Of a stretch of DNA of 64,000 nt, positions 46,593 to 53,785 are shown in pieces. Location: NCBI GenBank assembly GCA_020861185.1, contig JAJBSV010000012.1, forward strand, positions 56,566-120,565, read 5' to 3'. The position numbers and the translations under genes are program-made. Positions within the stretch are counted from its first letter, which is position 1. Each line of letters begins with the position of its first letter. Below the pieces are notes generated by a model, which was not told where the DNA came from, did not search any database, and saw only the letters and a program-made list of their open reading frames with translations. Origin of the DNA: Ruminococcus sp. GTDB taxonomy: Bacteria > Bacillota > Clostridia > Oscillospirales > Ruminococcaceae.

Positions 46593-47358
46593 GCTGTTCG
46601 GTGTGAGTGCCGCAACACATATCGATGTGACTGACCTGCTCAGGGAATTCTTCTCGCACAGTGTGCGCCATCCGAACGGGTGGGGGCTTGCGACCTTTTA
46701 TGGAAATTCAACCTCACTCGAAAAGGAGCCGGTTACTGCGGCAGACAGTGAATACCTCAGGCACCGGCTGTCACACAAAGTCGAAACCTGCGCCATGATT
46801 GCTCATATCCGAAAAGCGACCGTCGGCACAATGGATTATGAGAACTGTCATCCTTTTGTGCTGAGGGACTTAAGCCACCGTTGCTGGACATTTGCACACA
46901 ACGGAACCATGTTTGACTGCCCGATGCTGGACGGATATTATCATGTGCAGGAGGGCAGAACCGACTCGGAGCGGGTTCTTTATTGCTTTGTGGATAATAT
47001 CAACAAGGCGATTACTGCCGCCGGACGGGAACTGACAGATGCAGAACGGTTTTCTTTGATAGATAAGCTTGTCTGCCGGATGACGCCGGGCAACAAAATG
47101 AATTTTCTTTTCAGCGACAGCGAGTATATGTATGTCCACACAAATTACGCAAATTCGCTTTATTACCTGAATACGCAGGGCGGCACGCTGTTTGCTACGG
47201 TGCCGTTAGGTCATCACAGTTGGGAGCCGATGCCTTTCACCACGTTGTGTGTCTATCGGAACGGGGATTTGGTCTACACCGGCACTCGCCATGGCAACGA
47301 ATATATTGATAATATTCAGGACACCCGCTATCTGTTTCTGGATTACTCTGCGCTCTGA
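46585..47358 (+). CDS. Class II glutamine amidotransferase (Ntn hydrolase, YafJ/EgtC-like)
   Basis: The 257-residue protein starts MCELFGVSAAT, so Cys2 becomes the N-terminal nucleophile. HPNGWGLATFYG, IAHIRKATVGT, ENCHPFVL and FAHNGTM are the further motifs of the stand-alone class II amidotransferase domain (YafJ, DUG3, EgtC). GGAGG lies before the ATG, which overlaps the ligase stop. EgtC removes the gamma-glutamyl group in ergothioneine synthesis and Dug3 acts on glutathione. Beside a gamma-Glu-Cys ligase the same kind of hydrolysis is a reasonable guess, though the other ergothioneine genes (egtB, egtD) are absent here. Confidence 0.88.
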   Translation: MCELFGVSAATHIDVTDLLREFFSHSVRHPNGWGLATFYGNSTSLEKEPVTAADSEYLRHRLSHKVETCAMIAHIRKATVGTMDYENCHPFVLRDLSHRCWTFAHNGTMFDCPMLDGYYHVQEGRTDSERVLYCFVDNINKAITAAGRELTDAERFSLIDKLVCRMTPGNKMNFLFSDSEYMYVHTNYANSLYYLNTQGGTLFATVPLGHHSWEPMPFTTLCVYRNGDLVYTGTRHGNEYIDNIQDTRYLFLDYSAL

Positions 47359-47590
47359 TTTCTGCAAAGTTCTTTTCGTCAACGGCAAGCTGACTGGATA
47401 GCTCCGATTGCTGAACTTTCATCTTCTCAAGATAATTGGTCATCTTGGAAAGCTTTCCTTCTGCCTGTTTCATCTCCGCATCATTCTGGCAACCTACCTC
47501 GTGCATCAGGTGATTCTTTCGGGTTTTCAGTTCCTCAATATCTTCAGTGAGAGTTGTAATCTGCTTATTAAGCTGAACATGCTTTACGGG
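47340..47590 (-). pseudogene. C-terminal fragment of a mobilisation relaxase
   Basis: On the minus strand an open stretch encodes a coiled-coil segment (LNKQITTLTEDIEELKTRK, then EGKLSKMTNYLEKMKVQQ, then DEKNFAEIRAQ). It has the heptad pattern and wording of the C-terminal end of relaxases carried by conjugative and mobilisable elements of gut Bacillota. There is no relaxase catalytic part, ribosome site or plausible start; the left end runs into the amidotransferase gene. It is debris of a mobile element. Confidence 0.55.
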
Positions 47591-47679
47591 GCTGAAAATG
47601 CTTGTGTTGCTTTTTTCAGTCTGATATGGTATACTGATTGCTATGAGCGAGTACAAATTGGAATTTCTGGAGAACTGAA

Positions 47680-48120
47680 ATGAAAATCAGACTTATGAAT
47701 ATAAAAGATTATAGTGCCGTCTACCGATTATGGATGTCATGTGCCGGTATGGGTTTAAACACGATTGACGATACCGAAGAAGGGATAAACAGGTTCCTTG
47801 AGAGAAATCCTGACACTTGTTTTGTAGCAGAAGATAAAAACGGCATAATCGGAGCTATCCTTGTCGGAAACGATGGACGCAGGGGTTATATTTACCATAC
47901 GGCAGTATTACCTGGCTACAGGCGTCAGGGGATTGCAACACAACTTGTAGATACGGCAATGGAGGCTCTGCACAAAATCGGCATCATAAAAGTAGCTCTT
48001 GTAGTATTTAATAGAAATGAAACAGGAAATACTTTTTGGGAGAGCATGGGATTTACTGAGCGAGATGATTTGGTTTATCGAAACAAAGTATTTTTTGAGA
48101 TTGAGAGGATTGATACATGA
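47680..48120 (+). CDS. GNAT family N-acetyltransferase
   Basis: The 146-residue protein has the GNAT fold: FVAEDKNGIIGAILVG (beta-4), then IYHTAVLPGYRRQGIATQLV, which contains the acetyl-CoA loop RRQGIA, and the C-terminal NTFWESMGFTERDD. It matches the small RimI-like acetyltransferases. The substrate is unknown. A possible -10 TATACT lies at 47628-47633 within the relaxase debris. It stands among mobile-element fragments and appears intact. Confidence 0.85.
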   Translation: MKIRLMNIKDYSAVYRLWMSCAGMGLNTIDDTEEGINRFLERNPDTCFVAEDKNGIIGAILVGNDGRRGYIYHTAVLPGYRRQGIATQLVDTAMEALHKIGIIKVALVVFNRNETGNTFWESMGFTERDDLVYRNKVFFEIERIDT

Positions 48121-48149
48121 GTTGCGGCTGAAAAAGTGTCAAACCTTTT

Positions 48150-48317
48150 AGAATATGGTTTTATATAGATGTTCATCCGTCTATTGTAACAATCCCGATG
48201 ATGTGGGATTACAAAATGCCCTACGGGATTATTTACGCAAAGCACACGTCTAAAGCTGTGGAAGTATTTGTTGCGAAAATCAGAGAAAAATTAGAAAGTC
48301 AAAGAGCTACGAATTGA
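48150..48317 (+). pseudogene. C-terminal fragment of a LysR-type regulator
   Basis: The frame reads RIWFYIDVHPSIVTIPMMWD, then YKMPYGIIYAKHTSKAVEVF, and stops at 48317. This is the end of a LysR effector-binding domain (the VTIPM and MPYGIIYA segments). The HTH part and most of the effector domain are missing and there is no start, so it is a truncated remnant. Confidence 0.6.
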
Positions 48318-48424
48318 GAAGTGCAACCATTAAGGGCGAGGAATGAAACCCTCGCCCAATTTCGTCAATAGGTATAATGTTTACAAGAGTCGTGGGAAGA
48401 ATAAAGATAAGGATGGTGACACTG

Positions 48425-48535
48425 ATGCCTGAGAGTCAGAACGTAGAATGGAAAAGCAAGTGGAAAGACGAATATTTAGAGTGGATTTGCGGCTACGCCA
48501 ATGCACAGGACGGCGAAAGAAGATTTAGAGATTAG
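48425..48535 (+). pseudogene. N-terminal fragment of an AlbA_2 (schlafen-like) protein, fused to recombinase debris
   Basis: ATG 48425 starts MPESQNVEWKSKWKDEYLEW, then ICGYANAQDG, the typical opening of AlbA_2-domain ATP-binding proteins. It ends after 36 codons. The frame breaks off at about 48515, exactly where the serine recombinase fragment begins in another frame, so a deletion joined the two genes. Confidence 0.7.
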
Positions 48536-48800
48536 GATTGCCAACGAAAAGATTTCAAAGCCGAAGATAAGCAAAGAATTTATGACATTCTGGCTTCATC
48601 GCTTCCGCAAGCTTGATGTAAGTCAAAAGTCCCACCGCAAGATGCTGATAGACACGTTTGTCAATTCAATCTATCTGTACGATGACAAAATTCTCTTGGC
48701 TTTTAACTTCAAGGATGGTACAAAGACAGTAACATTTGATGATGTGAAGGATGCCCGGAACAAGTATGGGAATGGTTCGGATTTGGATTGGAGAACTACA
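48513..48800 (+). pseudogene. C-terminal fragment of a large serine recombinase
   Basis: In the frame from 48501, residues KEDLEIRIANEKISKPKISK, then FWLHRFRKLDVSQKSHRKML and IDTFVNSIYLYDDKILLAFN, followed by FKDGTKTVTFDDV and GSDLDW, match the C-terminal end of large serine recombinases of Bacillota elements. The catalytic domain is absent. Together with the fragments at 47340, 48150, 48425 and 63797 it shows past integration events here. Confidence 0.75.
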
Positions 48801-48801
48801 A

Positions 48802-48830
48802 AAGAAGCCCGGAACATAGTTCCGGGCTTC
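48802..48830. repeat. Hairpin after the recombinase fragment
   Basis: GAAGCCCGGAAC pairs perfectly with GTTCCGGGCTTC over a 3-5 base loop. It occupies the same place before the right direct repeat as the GAAGAAGCACCC hairpin does before the left one. Confidence 0.7.
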
Positions 48831-48841
48831 TTCACATTTTT

Positions 48842-49047
48842 CTTCACCTGATGCAATCAAGTAAAGAATATTCCGAACCCGTTTCCGATTGGCAAATGGG
48901 TTCGGATTTTTCTTGTATTTCGATAAGTATGAGGAAATCTACTTCCCAAACGGCGCAGTTAAGAGACCGGAATCGAAACCACGAGGACCGCATAAGAAGA
49001 AATCGAACAAGTGAGAAACAGGCGAGGTAGTTCAGGATGTTACCTTG
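48842..49047 (+). repeat. Right copy of imperfect direct repeat flanking the island
   Basis: Matches 33478-33595: CTTCACCTGATGCAATCAAG, the terminator-like CCGAACCC/GGGTTCGG hairpin with TTTTTCTTG, and an end reading ACAGGCGAGGTAGTT..GATGTTACCTTG. It has about 90 additional bases encoding an unrecognised basic tail (KRPESKPRGPHKKKSNK). The outer sequence TACCTTGCCTGTTTTGG recurs at 63930. Confidence 0.72.
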
Positions 49048-49223
49048 CCTGTTTTGGCTTCTGTATTTTCTTTCTCACACTGTGCCTTCCATTCAGCAAA
49101 TTCCCGTTGCCCTTCTTCACTTTCAAATAAAGCTACAATGTCAGGATAGATGCAACGTGCGATAATTTCTATTTCCCTCTGCGGGATACCGGAGTTGTTA
49201 ATCAGTTTCTTGCGTCGGCTCAA
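49032..49223 (-). CDS. Small element-associated protein, unknown function
   Basis: The 63-residue frame begins with TTG 49223 after GAAAGGA (spacing about 9). It encodes a charged protein with LINNSGIPQREIEIIARCIY in the first third, followed by a Glu/Lys-rich tail. I do not recognise the family. The end of the gene, TACCTTGCCTGTTTTGG on the plus strand, is repeated at 63930-63946 beside another recombinase fragment, so it seems to travel with the element. Whether it is expressed is uncertain. Confidence 0.45.
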   Translation of the reverse strand: MSRRKKLINNSGIPQREIEIIARCIYPDIVALFESEEGQREFAEWKAQCEKENTEAKTGKVTS

Positions 49224-49463
49224 TGAGTAGTGTCCTTTCTGCTGAAGTTTCGGGGGATTATTTTTGTCCCTTCACTAACACAGACAGTGATATCTTATCG
49301 ACAAGCTGTTTTAGTTTTTTCTCGAAAAAGTTTTTTGAAGAGCTAACCCCGATTATTCCCCTGATTGAGAATAATCGGGGCTTTTCATTTTATGGTATTT
49401 TAAAAGCCGGCGAGGTTGCTCAAATTGTTGCCGGACATTCGTGACAATCTCTCCGAAAACCTG
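49224..49463. other. Gap before the kinase module; only a terminator seen
   Basis: No gene is supported in this stretch. It holds the hairpin at 49347-49380 and, at its end, the promoter of the first kinase gene. Confidence 0.6.
49347..49392 (+). terminator. Isolated terminator before the kinase module
   Basis: CCCCGATTATT (49347-49357) pairs perfectly with AATAATCGGGG (49370-49380), followed by CTTTTCATTTT. No plus-strand gene is visible immediately upstream; it insulates the module from the element debris. Confidence 0.85.
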
Positions 49464-49495
49464 AACTACACTCCAACAATCGTCGATGATATAAT
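49464..49495 (+). promoter_or_regulatory. Promoter of the first kinase gene (AACTAC type)
   Basis: TATAAT (49490-49495) is preceded by AACTAC (49464-49469) at exactly 20 bases; no TTGACA-like -35 is present. The same AACTAC-N20-(-10) layout recurs at 51864 and 52339. Confidence 0.6.
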
Positions 49496-49531
49496 TTTGT
49501 TATCTACTTAAAATGAGTTTGGAGGGTTATC

Positions 49532-50923
49532 ATGACTGACGATGCCGATAAGATAAAATCCGATGCGGTGACGGAGCGAGCGGGAGCTATCCGAAGGGAT
49601 GCGCCTGTAGACGATGAGTCTGTGTCCACAACAGCACGCAAAGTCAGGCATGAAGACCGTTGCCATTTCTGCATGAATCTTGTGAGTAAAGGAACCGGAA
49701 TTTGCAATGATTGTGCCGGCAATAAGAAGTTCTCGGAATACAAGTCTGCGGCACACCATCTGCCTCTCGGAACCGTCCTCAAAAGTCAGTATCTTGTCGG
49801 ACGGGTTCTGGGCGAAGGCGGCTTCGGCATTACATATATCGGCTGTGACCTGACGCTTGACATGAAGGTCACAATCAAGGAATACTATCCCGTCGGACTT
49901 TCTATGAGGCAGTCCACAATGTCTCTGAACGTTTCGAGCTTCACGGGTGCCGTCGATAGCTTTGAAAAGGGCAAGGAAAAATTTCTGGGTGAAGCCAGAA
50001 TAATGGCACGCCTCACCAAGCAGAGCGAGGTTGTTTCGGTAATAGACTATTTCGAAGAGAACAACTCAGCCTATATCGTAATGGAATATATCGAGGGAGT
50101 CACCCTCAAAAAGCAGACAGAGCTTCGTGGAGGAAAAATCCCTTCCAGAGAGCTTTTTGCAATGCTCGAGCCGATGTTCGGAGCTCTTGGGACGGTTCAC
50201 GATGCCGGTCTTATCCACCGGGATATCAGCCCCGATAATCTTATGATTGAAAACGGCAGGCTTAGGCTTATAGATTTCGGCTGTGCCCGGGACGTTTCCG
50301 AAAATTCCGAAACCCAGACGCTGACGCTGAAGCACGGCTATGCGCCTCTGGAACAGTATCAGCGCAAGGGTCAGGGACCGTGGACGGACGTCTATGCCTT
50401 TGCCGCTTCCATTTATTATTGCCTGACGGGACAGATTCCCGTGCGTTCAGTCGACAGAATTTCCGAAGACGAGCTCGTCCCGCCCCGCAAGCTCCACGCC
50501 GACATAACCGAACAGCAGGAGAAATCCATCCTTCTTGCTCTCGGCGTCCGACCGACTGACAGATTCCAGTCGATGAAGGAGTTCCACGACAGCCTTTATG
50601 ACGGCGTGTCGATAAAGCGTTACTGCTCCTCCTGCAAAAAGCAGATTGGCGACACCGCCGCTTATTGCCGCTGGTGCGGCAAGCCAGTCAACGAGTGGGT
50701 CATGAAGACCGCAGACGATAAAAAGCTCTTCCCGAGGCTCAGGCTCTTTGGCAGGAAGAAGCAAGCTGAAGAAGCCGAAATCACTCCCGAGGACATGCCG
50801 GCGTTTGAGGAAAAGCTTTCCGAAGCCGACCTGCCGGAAGAACCGGTCGAAGAAACTGTCGGGGAAAGCGAGGAGAAGTTATGTACTGCGAAAGATGCGG
50901 ATACAAGCTCCGCCGAGGAGTAA
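49532..50923 (+). CDS. Soluble Ser/Thr protein kinase with two zinc ribbons
   Basis: The 463-residue protein has a zinc-ribbon (Cys44, 47, 58, 61), then a complete Hanks-type kinase domain (about 82-355): glycine loop GEGGFGITY, Lys116 in VTIKEYYP, catalytic HRDISPDN (Asp231) and DFG (Asp248). A second zinc ribbon (Cys365, 368, 379, 382) and an acidic Glu/Pro-rich tail follow. There is no membrane segment, so it is cytoplasmic. The ribosome site TTGGAGGG precedes the ATG. The last 43 bases overlap the zinc-ribbon/CvpA gene. The kinase is a close relative of that at 58323 but lacks its membrane and outer parts. Confidence 0.92.
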   Translation: MTDDADKIKSDAVTERAGAIRRDAPVDDESVSTTARKVRHEDRCHFCMNLVSKGTGICNDCAGNKKFSEYKSAAHHLPLGTVLKSQYLVGRVLGEGGFGITYIGCDLTLDMKVTIKEYYPVGLSMRQSTMSLNVSSFTGAVDSFEKGKEKFLGEARIMARLTKQSEVVSVIDYFEENNSAYIVMEYIEGVTLKKQTELRGGKIPSRELFAMLEPMFGALGTVHDAGLIHRDISPDNLMIENGRLRLIDFGCARDVSENSETQTLTLKHGYAPLEQYQRKGQGPWTDVYAFAASIYYCLTGQIPVRSVDRISEDELVPPRKLHADITEQQEKSILLALGVRPTDRFQSMKEFHDSLYDGVSIKRYCSSCKKQIGDTAAYCRWCGKPVNEWVMKTADDKKLFPRLRLFGRKKQAEEAEITPEDMPAFEEKLSEADLPEEPVEETVGESEEKLCTAKDADTSSAEE

Positions 50924-51798
50924 AAAGCTGTGCCCAATGCGGAGCACAGACCCCCTACAATCGCTCCCGCTCGGCAGTCCTGATTATTGCGACGGTTTTT
51001 CTGACAATCGCCGGATTTGCGGCGGTGATAATTGCCGACAACGGCAATGAGATGCCGGTCATCATCGTCGACATATTGGCAGTCGCGGCAATCCTCATCG
51101 GGCTTTTCGTCGGAGTAAGGCGTGGCTTTCTTTACGGAACGTTCTCGACTGTTCTCCTTGCAATCGTCTTTTCGGTAAGCGTTTTCTCGGCACAGACTCT
51201 GGCGCCGCTCATCTACGACGGTCTTATAAGAAATTCGATTTCCGATTCGGTGAATAACGCAATTTCCTCCTCCGATCCGCTTGAGCATGTGACAGATTCG
51301 GACGATGAAATCATGAGTATGATTATCGGCAACGATTTATTCACATCCGAAAGCATCATCAATTCTGCCGGATTTGTTGTCGGCGAGAAAGAGGTCGCCC
51401 AAGCCGTCAGAGATACAGTCAACGCTTATTTTGCCGGCAACGACGTGGGAGAGATTGTCGAATCCCGGATCTTCGAGCCACTCATAGTCTATTGCCTCGA
51501 AGTAATCCTCTGCATGGTGCTTGTGCTTCTGCTCCGGTTCCTGATGAGCTTGGTAATGAGGATATTCGAGCTTCTTGAAGGCATACATATCCCATACGCC
51601 CTTGACGTCATATTCGGAACCGTTGAGGGAATAGCCGGAGGTGCGGCATGGGTCTGCTATGTGGCGGCTTTGGTTGGCATAGCGATGATATTAATCATGC
51701 TTTTCGGCAGTGATTTTGATATCACTGTAACCGAAACGATAGAAAACACGGCGGTGTTCGGGTATTTCTTCCGTTTAGTCGAGCATCTCGGAATATGA
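50881..51798 (+). CDS. Zinc-ribbon/CvpA-like membrane protein
   Basis: The 305-residue protein starts with a four-Cys ribbon (CERCGYKLRRGVKSCAQCG). Two membrane helices follow, then a section VDILAVAAILIGLFVGVRRGFLYG with an outer loop and C-terminal helices. This part corresponds segment by segment to the CvpA protein at 11453: TLAPLIYDGLIRNS against ALSPLIYDNFIHEA, and GYFFRLVEHLGI against TYFFKFFYELNLMG. It starts inside the end of the kinase gene, so its synthesis is probably coupled. It may act as a membrane anchor or target for the kinase; this is inference. Confidence 0.8.
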   Translation: MYCERCGYKLRRGVKSCAQCGAQTPYNRSRSAVLIIATVFLTIAGFAAVIIADNGNEMPVIIVDILAVAAILIGLFVGVRRGFLYGTFSTVLLAIVFSVSVFSAQTLAPLIYDGLIRNSISDSVNNAISSSDPLEHVTDSDDEIMSMIIGNDLFTSESIINSAGFVVGEKEVAQAVRDTVNAYFAGNDVGEIVESRIFEPLIVYCLEVILCMVLVLLLRFLMSLVMRIFELLEGIHIPYALDVIFGTVEGIAGGAAWVCYVAALVGIAMILIMLFGSDFDITVTETIENTAVFGYFFRLVEHLGI

Positions 51799-51819
51799 AT
51801 ATAAGAAGAAAGATATCAG

Positions 51820-51847
51820 GAGACAGTTTTAGGACTGTCTCTTTTTT
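51820..51847 (+). terminator. Terminator after the first kinase unit
   Basis: GAGACAGT (51820-51827) pairs with ACTGTCTC (51834-51841), followed by TTTTTT. Confidence 0.88.
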
Positions 51848-51863
51848 GTATTTTGTAAAGAAA

Positions 51864-51895
51864 AACTACGATTTTAATATTACGAATGATACAAT
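51864..51895 (+). promoter_or_regulatory. Promoter of the first FHA gene (AACTAC type)
   Basis: AACTAC (51864-51869), 20 bases, TACAAT (51890-51895). Confidence 0.55.
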
Positions 51896-51971
51896 TTAAA
51901 TTGTCGAAAGAGCAGAAGAATTGTTCAAAAGAACTGTTCTGTAGGCATATGATTGAAGGGAGCATTCAGAA

Positions 51972-52325
51972 ATGACATCACAGCAACTTTTCGGTCGAAG
52001 ATCGGCTGATTCCCGACCGAGAATTCAGGGCACATGCGGATTCTTTTGCGGCAAGAGATATGCCTTCTCGGACAGGATTACTCTCGGGAGAAACCCAGGC
52101 AACGACCTTTGCTATCCGGTGAACACTCAGGGCATAAGCGGCTACCACTGCGAGCTTATCTTCCGCAACGGCAGAATCTATATCACCGACCTCGGTTCCA
52201 CCTACGGCACCTTCATAAGAAACGGTCAGCGGCTTGCGGCAAACCAGACCGCCGAGCTTTTCTACGGCGACATCTTCTGGCTCGGCTCGGAATACGAAAA
52301 ATTCATAGTTGTTGCAAAACAATGA
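51972..52325 (+). CDS. Stand-alone FHA-domain protein
   Basis: The 117-residue protein is a single FHA domain: ITLGRNPGNDLCY (Arg of the GR motif), SGYHCEL and TDLGSTYGTFIRNG carry the phosphothreonine-binding residues. FHA domains bind phosphothreonine peptides, so it is a candidate reader of the kinases encoded beside it. GAAGGGA precedes the ATG. It has its own AACTAC-type promoter after a terminator. Confidence 0.92.
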   Translation: MTSQQLFGRRSADSRPRIQGTCGFFCGKRYAFSDRITLGRNPGNDLCYPVNTQGISGYHCELIFRNGRIYITDLGSTYGTFIRNGQRLAANQTAELFYGDIFWLGSEYEKFIVVAKQ

Positions 52326-52338
52326 TGTGCCGAATCAA

Positions 52339-52370
52339 AACTACGAAAATAAACTCGAATTGAGTATAAT
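52339..52370 (+). promoter_or_regulatory. Promoter of the second FHA gene (AACTAC type)
   Basis: AACTAC (52339-52344), 20 bases, TATAAT (52365-52370). Confidence 0.58.
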
Positions 52371-52407
52371 TTGAACATATCAAAATATAAATCGGAGGTA
52401 AAATATC

Positions 52408-53022
52408 ATGGCATATCTTATCGGTGTACTCATCGGAGGAGCGCTGGTTGGCACGTTGTTCGGACTCATTCCCTTCTTTATCGGAAGGTCGAGATGCAGG
52501 GACAATATGGGCACTCTTGCGATGATCTGTTGCTGTGTCGGAGGAATGATAAGCGGCGGAACGCTTGCGCTTCTGATAGCCGTCGGCTTCACAATCGCCG
52601 TACTGGTCAGCTCCCGCGACACTGCGCCCATTTCAAGAAAAAAGGCTTCCGCAAACGCGGGCGTCGTCTACTATAATAACAACAACGGCGGCACGGCTCC
52701 CGCTTCATACGGTTCGATAGGAGTCATGTGCATCTCCGGCTCATTAAAGGGAAGGGTCTACGGCTTGGGCAGTGGTCTTATGTTCGGAAGAACCTCTTCG
52801 AGCAGTGTCAGATTTGCGGCGAACGAGTCGGGCGTAAGCTCGAATCACTGCAAGATTTACCGTCAGGGCGACGCGATAATGCTCGTCGACCTCGGCTCAA
52901 GCTATGGAACCTATCTCGAGGACGGCAGACAACTCCAGAGAAATAACCCCGTTCCGCTCGGAATCGGCTCCCGCTTCTATGTCGGCTCAAGGAACAACAC
53001 GTTCGAAATCGTGCAGAACTGA
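52408..53022 (+). CDS. Membrane-anchored FHA-domain protein
   Basis: The 204-residue protein has two membrane helices (about 4-25 and 38-68) with a short basic turn between them. A flexible Asn/Gly linker (YYNNNNGG) and a C-terminal cytoplasmic FHA domain follow: LMFGRTSSSSVRF, SSNHCKI and VDLGSSYGTYLEDG. All phosphopeptide-contact positions are present. It would recruit phosphothreonine proteins to the membrane. CGGAGG precedes the ATG. Confidence 0.9.
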   Translation: MAYLIGVLIGGALVGTLFGLIPFFIGRSRCRDNMGTLAMICCCVGGMISGGTLALLIAVGFTIAVLVSSRDTAPISRKKASANAGVVYYNNNNGGTAPASYGSIGVMCISGSLKGRVYGLGSGLMFGRTSSSSVRFAANESGVSSNHCKIYRQGDAIMLVDLGSSYGTYLEDGRQLQRNNPVPLGIGSRFYVGSRNNTFEIVQN

Positions 53023-53103
53023 GCCCCACATTACAGTTTATGAGCTTGTGTGAGTATACGCACAGGCTAAAATAAAAAATACTATATTCAGGAGGATATT
53101 AAA

Positions 53104-53784
53104 ATGGAAGTTCAGAACAAATTGACAAGATGCCCTAATTGCGGAGGTTACTATGACGCGGCTGTCCACTCCGTATGCCCCAACTGTGCCGGCGGAGCAA
53201 GCTCCTTCGGTGCAACAACCGCTCCCAACGTCGTAGGCGGCGGAGTCAGCGCCACCGGCGACCCCTTCGGTCCCACCGCTCCTCCGAGCGGAGGTTCAGG
53301 CTATGCTGATAACATGGGCGGCACAATTCCCGTAAAGCCCTATGAGGAAGGCAACAGAGTCGAAAGCATGGAGCCCACACAGATTGGCGGAATCAACGGC
53401 GGTATCCGTTCGGATGACGGAAGCTCGGTTGACCCCGTTTGCGGATGGCTTGTCTGCATCGACGGTCCCGAAAAAGGCACCGATTTCAGAGTTCACAACG
53501 GTTATAACTATATCGGACGTGAGATTGGCGATATCCACATCTCCAACGACCTCCAGATTTCCCGCGAGAAGCACGCAATGATTGCCTATGATGCCGACGA
53601 CAACGCATTCTATTTCGGTCCTGCCGACGGCAGAAACATCATCAAGCTCAACGGTCGCTCCGTGTTCAATGCCGAGCAGATTCACGCTTATGATGTCATC
53701 AAGATAGGCACCACCAAGCTTCTGTTCGTTCCGCTTTGCAGTGACCAGTTCACATGGAAGCAGGGCGAGGATAAGGTAAACTGA
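53104..53784 (+). CDS. Zinc-ribbon and FHA-domain protein
   Basis: The 226-residue protein has a zinc ribbon (CPNCGGYYDAAVHSVCPNC, residues about 9-27), then a low-complexity Gly/Pro/Thr linker (about 30-75) and a divergent FHA domain. That domain contains NYIGREIGDIHI, SREKHAMIAY and GRNIIKLNGRSVF. It lacks the Ser-Thr-Tyr-Gly-Thr segment of the other three, so its ligand preference may differ. The Thr-rich MEPTQIGG before the FHA domain resembles the phosphorylated Thr of GarA-type proteins, which would allow self-binding after phosphorylation (inference). AGGAGG precedes the ATG; the phosphatase gene follows after 1 base. Confidence 0.85.
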   Translation: MEVQNKLTRCPNCGGYYDAAVHSVCPNCAGGASSFGATTAPNVVGGGVSATGDPFGPTAPPSGGSGYADNMGGTIPVKPYEEGNRVESMEPTQIGGINGGIRSDDGSSVDPVCGWLVCIDGPEKGTDFRVHNGYNYIGREIGDIHISNDLQISREKHAMIAYDADDNAFYFGPADGRNIIKLNGRSVFNAEQIHAYDVIKIGTTKLLFVPLCSDQFTWKQGEDKVN

Positions 53785-53785
53785 T

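Noticed and set aside
43323..47358. Ergothioneine or glutathione operon
   Set aside because: EgtB, EgtD and GshB are missing and the ATP-grasp protein lacks GshB-specific order; only the ligase and the amidohydrolase overlap with those pathways.
49223..49444. Plus-strand frame of 73 codons before the kinase module
   Set aside because: It runs straight through the terminator hairpin at 49347-49380, has no motif and a poor start.
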